NCBI GenBank assembly: GCA_964429355.1
Contig: CAYSCH010000119.1
Span: 1 to 23,297 of the forward strand
From: JAAYAY01 sp964429355
GTDB lineage: Bacteria; Planctomycetota; Planctomycetia; Pirellulales; Thermoguttaceae
Length of the DNA stretch: 23,297 bases
Direction of reading: 5' to 3'
Shown: piece after piece, positions 22,095-23,297 of the stretch
Numbering within the stretch: position 1 is the first letter of the stretch
How the letters are laid out: each line of letters starts with the position of its first letter
Made by a program: the position numbers and the translations under genes
Notes under the pieces: model-generated
Told to the model about the DNA's origin: nothing
Database searches by the model: none
What the model saw: only the letters and a program-made list of their open reading frames with translations

Positions 22095-23297
22095 GAACGA
22101 TTCCTCCCGCCACGACAGGCAGTCCGACGTTGTTGACGATATAGCCGAGGGCCGTTGAACGGGCTGGGTCTCATATATCGAGCGGGACGTTGACGGTGCG
22201 ACGTCCGCCCCAACTGGTTATCTTGGCGAAACACGGGCCGCCAGACAATGGGCTCATGGCCTCACCAGGGCACCCCGAAGCGGGTGACGGGAGCCATTGG
22301 CTCTCTGGTAGTATCATCGATGCCCACGAGCGTTCAGATCGGAATGCCCCCCTCATATTCCTGCGTCCTGCAGTTCCGTCCTTCTTCACCTGCTCCGCGC
22401 CTCAAGCTCGTTCGAAGAGGCGACTGGCGAGGGAGAGTGAAGAACGAAGGGGCCTCGCTTACACGTCGGGTGGGGATCGAGCGGGTTGTCGCGATGCTAT
22501 CGTCGGTCGCAAGTCGGACTGGTGTTTAGTCATTGGGGTCAAGTGAGGGTTTTGGCACGCATGCGTCTATGCTGCAGAAAGAAGATAGGGCGAGAGGGGC
22601 ATTTGTAAGTGGCAGTAGTGAACATGGTTACATATTTGGGGTGAAGCGTAACCGTGACCCCACAAGTGAGGTATGCGCCAAAAGTCGGGGCTGGCGGAAA
22701 ACAGAGGTCGGCAGATCGGAGATCGGAGATGGAAGATCGGAGGGGACGGGAGACGGGAGACAGGGGCGCGTGGAATCCTGTATTTCGGGTGCGTGTGTTG
22801 TTTGGAGGGTCTTGGCATTATTTCGGAACGCATGAGCGTGCGAGCGACAAAAGAGTTAGGCGTTTCTGGTCAGGCACAAACACGCTTGCGAGAGAAGTTA
22901 CCGTTTCAGATGAGCTGGCTGGACCGGCTGCGAAAATGGGAAACGTGGGTAAACGGTAGGAGGCAACTTTGCACGAGATTTGAAGTTTTCTGACACTTTT
23001 ACCTCGGAAGTGGCTCCCCGGATCTGGGGAATGGCTTGTGTATTTTTCCAGCGGCAATGGCCGGGGAGACGTGGCGAGCGAATGAAGGAGGAACGGCGAG
23101 GAGCTGAGGGAGCCGGAGCCTGGGGACGGAGGGAACAGGGATCGAGCACTAATCCTGGGCTTATCCGGGGGGACGGGTTAGTCAACGGGGAGTGGCTGAT
23201 CGGTGGCGTATCTCGAGGGAGCGGCTGCATTTTGGCACAAGTGTGGCCAGGGGCCAAGAAGGTTGGGCGAGGATCGCAATACGTTCGCGGCTGGTGG
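22095..23297. other. 1.2-kb region without a convincing gene
   Basis: No reading frame here combines a ribosome-binding site, sensible composition and a recognisable family; open frames on both strands are short and Arg/Gly/Ser-biased. The first 100 bp must contain the promoter of the glycosidase-like gene; GATATATGAG on the minus strand near 22171-22180 could be a -10 but has no clear -35. From about 22550 the plus strand becomes purine-rich with short GGAGA-type repeats. The right edge may be the leader of a gene beyond the window. Confidence 0.5.
22714..22776. repeat. Degenerate purine-rich short tandem repeat (GATCGGA / GGGAGAC units)
   Basis: The plus strand reads as successive units of about 7 bp: AGATCGG, AGATCGG, AGATGGA, AGATCGG, then GGGACGG, GAGACGG, GAGACAG. 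The units drift from GATCGGA to GGGAGAC. It lies in the gene-free right end of the window. It looks like a slippage-derived simple repeat rather than a CRISPR or protein-binding array. Confidence 0.6.

Noticed and set aside
22190..22546. Open frame of 118 codons on the plus strand in the right-end gap
   Set aside because: No ribosome-binding site, no recognised family and a biased, irregular composition; not strong enough to list as a gene.
22548..22566. TTTTGGCACGCATGCG resembling a sigma-54 promoter (similar TTTTGGCACA near 23231)
   Set aside because: The -12 TTGC element is missing at the required spacing in both places.

Overview
The window is GC-rich and looks like a chromosomal piece of a planctomycete (phylum Planctomycetota) or a close PVC relative. 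The protein repertoire points there: three Tat-exported Gfo/Idh/MocA oxidoreductases (two with the C-terminal 'D..AN..LR..YR.P' signature), a secreted FG-GAP propeller, a secreted HEAT-repeat protein, a PQQ-type propeller fused to a methyltransferase-like head, and an ECF sigma factor paired with a huge YfbK-like VWA protein carrying an anti-sigma-like N-terminus. This assignment is inferred from protein style; no rRNA or other marker gene is present.

Layout. 149-1135 (+) is a secreted alpha/beta hydrolase. It converges on a leftward block of four exported proteins, transcribed from 7501 down to 1144: Gfo/Idh oxidoreductase, HEAT protein, FG-GAP protein, second Gfo/Idh oxidoreductase. The block is interrupted by a 342-bp gap (3682-4023) that holds a 160-bp element with near-perfect terminal inverted repeats. 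Divergently, 7903-9423 (+) is a third Gfo/Idh oxidoreductase with a GTG start, followed by a 1002-residue PQQ-like propeller protein (9573-12581, +) whose tail overlaps a convergent outer-membrane barrel gene (12564-13319, -). A second inverted-repeat element lies at 13361-13501. Next come a small membrane protein (13556-13759, +) and a toxin-antitoxin pair (14325 to 13829, -) whose ParE-like toxin seems to have lost its C-terminus through a 1-nt deletion. The pair is followed by the VWA protein (14438-17803, -), its ECF sigma factor (17894-18484, -) with a plausible ECF promoter at 18609-18636, and a 1072-residue secreted glycosidase-like protein (18876-22094, -). The last 1.2 kb (22095-23297) has no convincing gene.

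How the genes may work together (inference). Nearly all products before 13.3 kb carry export signals. Three periplasmic sugar-type oxidoreductases, an esterase-like hydrolase and large propeller/solenoid scaffolds would fit extracytoplasmic processing of carbohydrates; the glycosidase-like protein at the right end fits the same theme. The sigma factor and VWA protein form a separate regulatory pair. The most notable items are the frameshifted toxin, the two unrelated inverted-repeat elements, a short palindromic motif recurring inside two coding regions, the DnaJC11-like C-terminal domain on the HEAT protein, and the eroded methyltransferase head of the PQQ protein.
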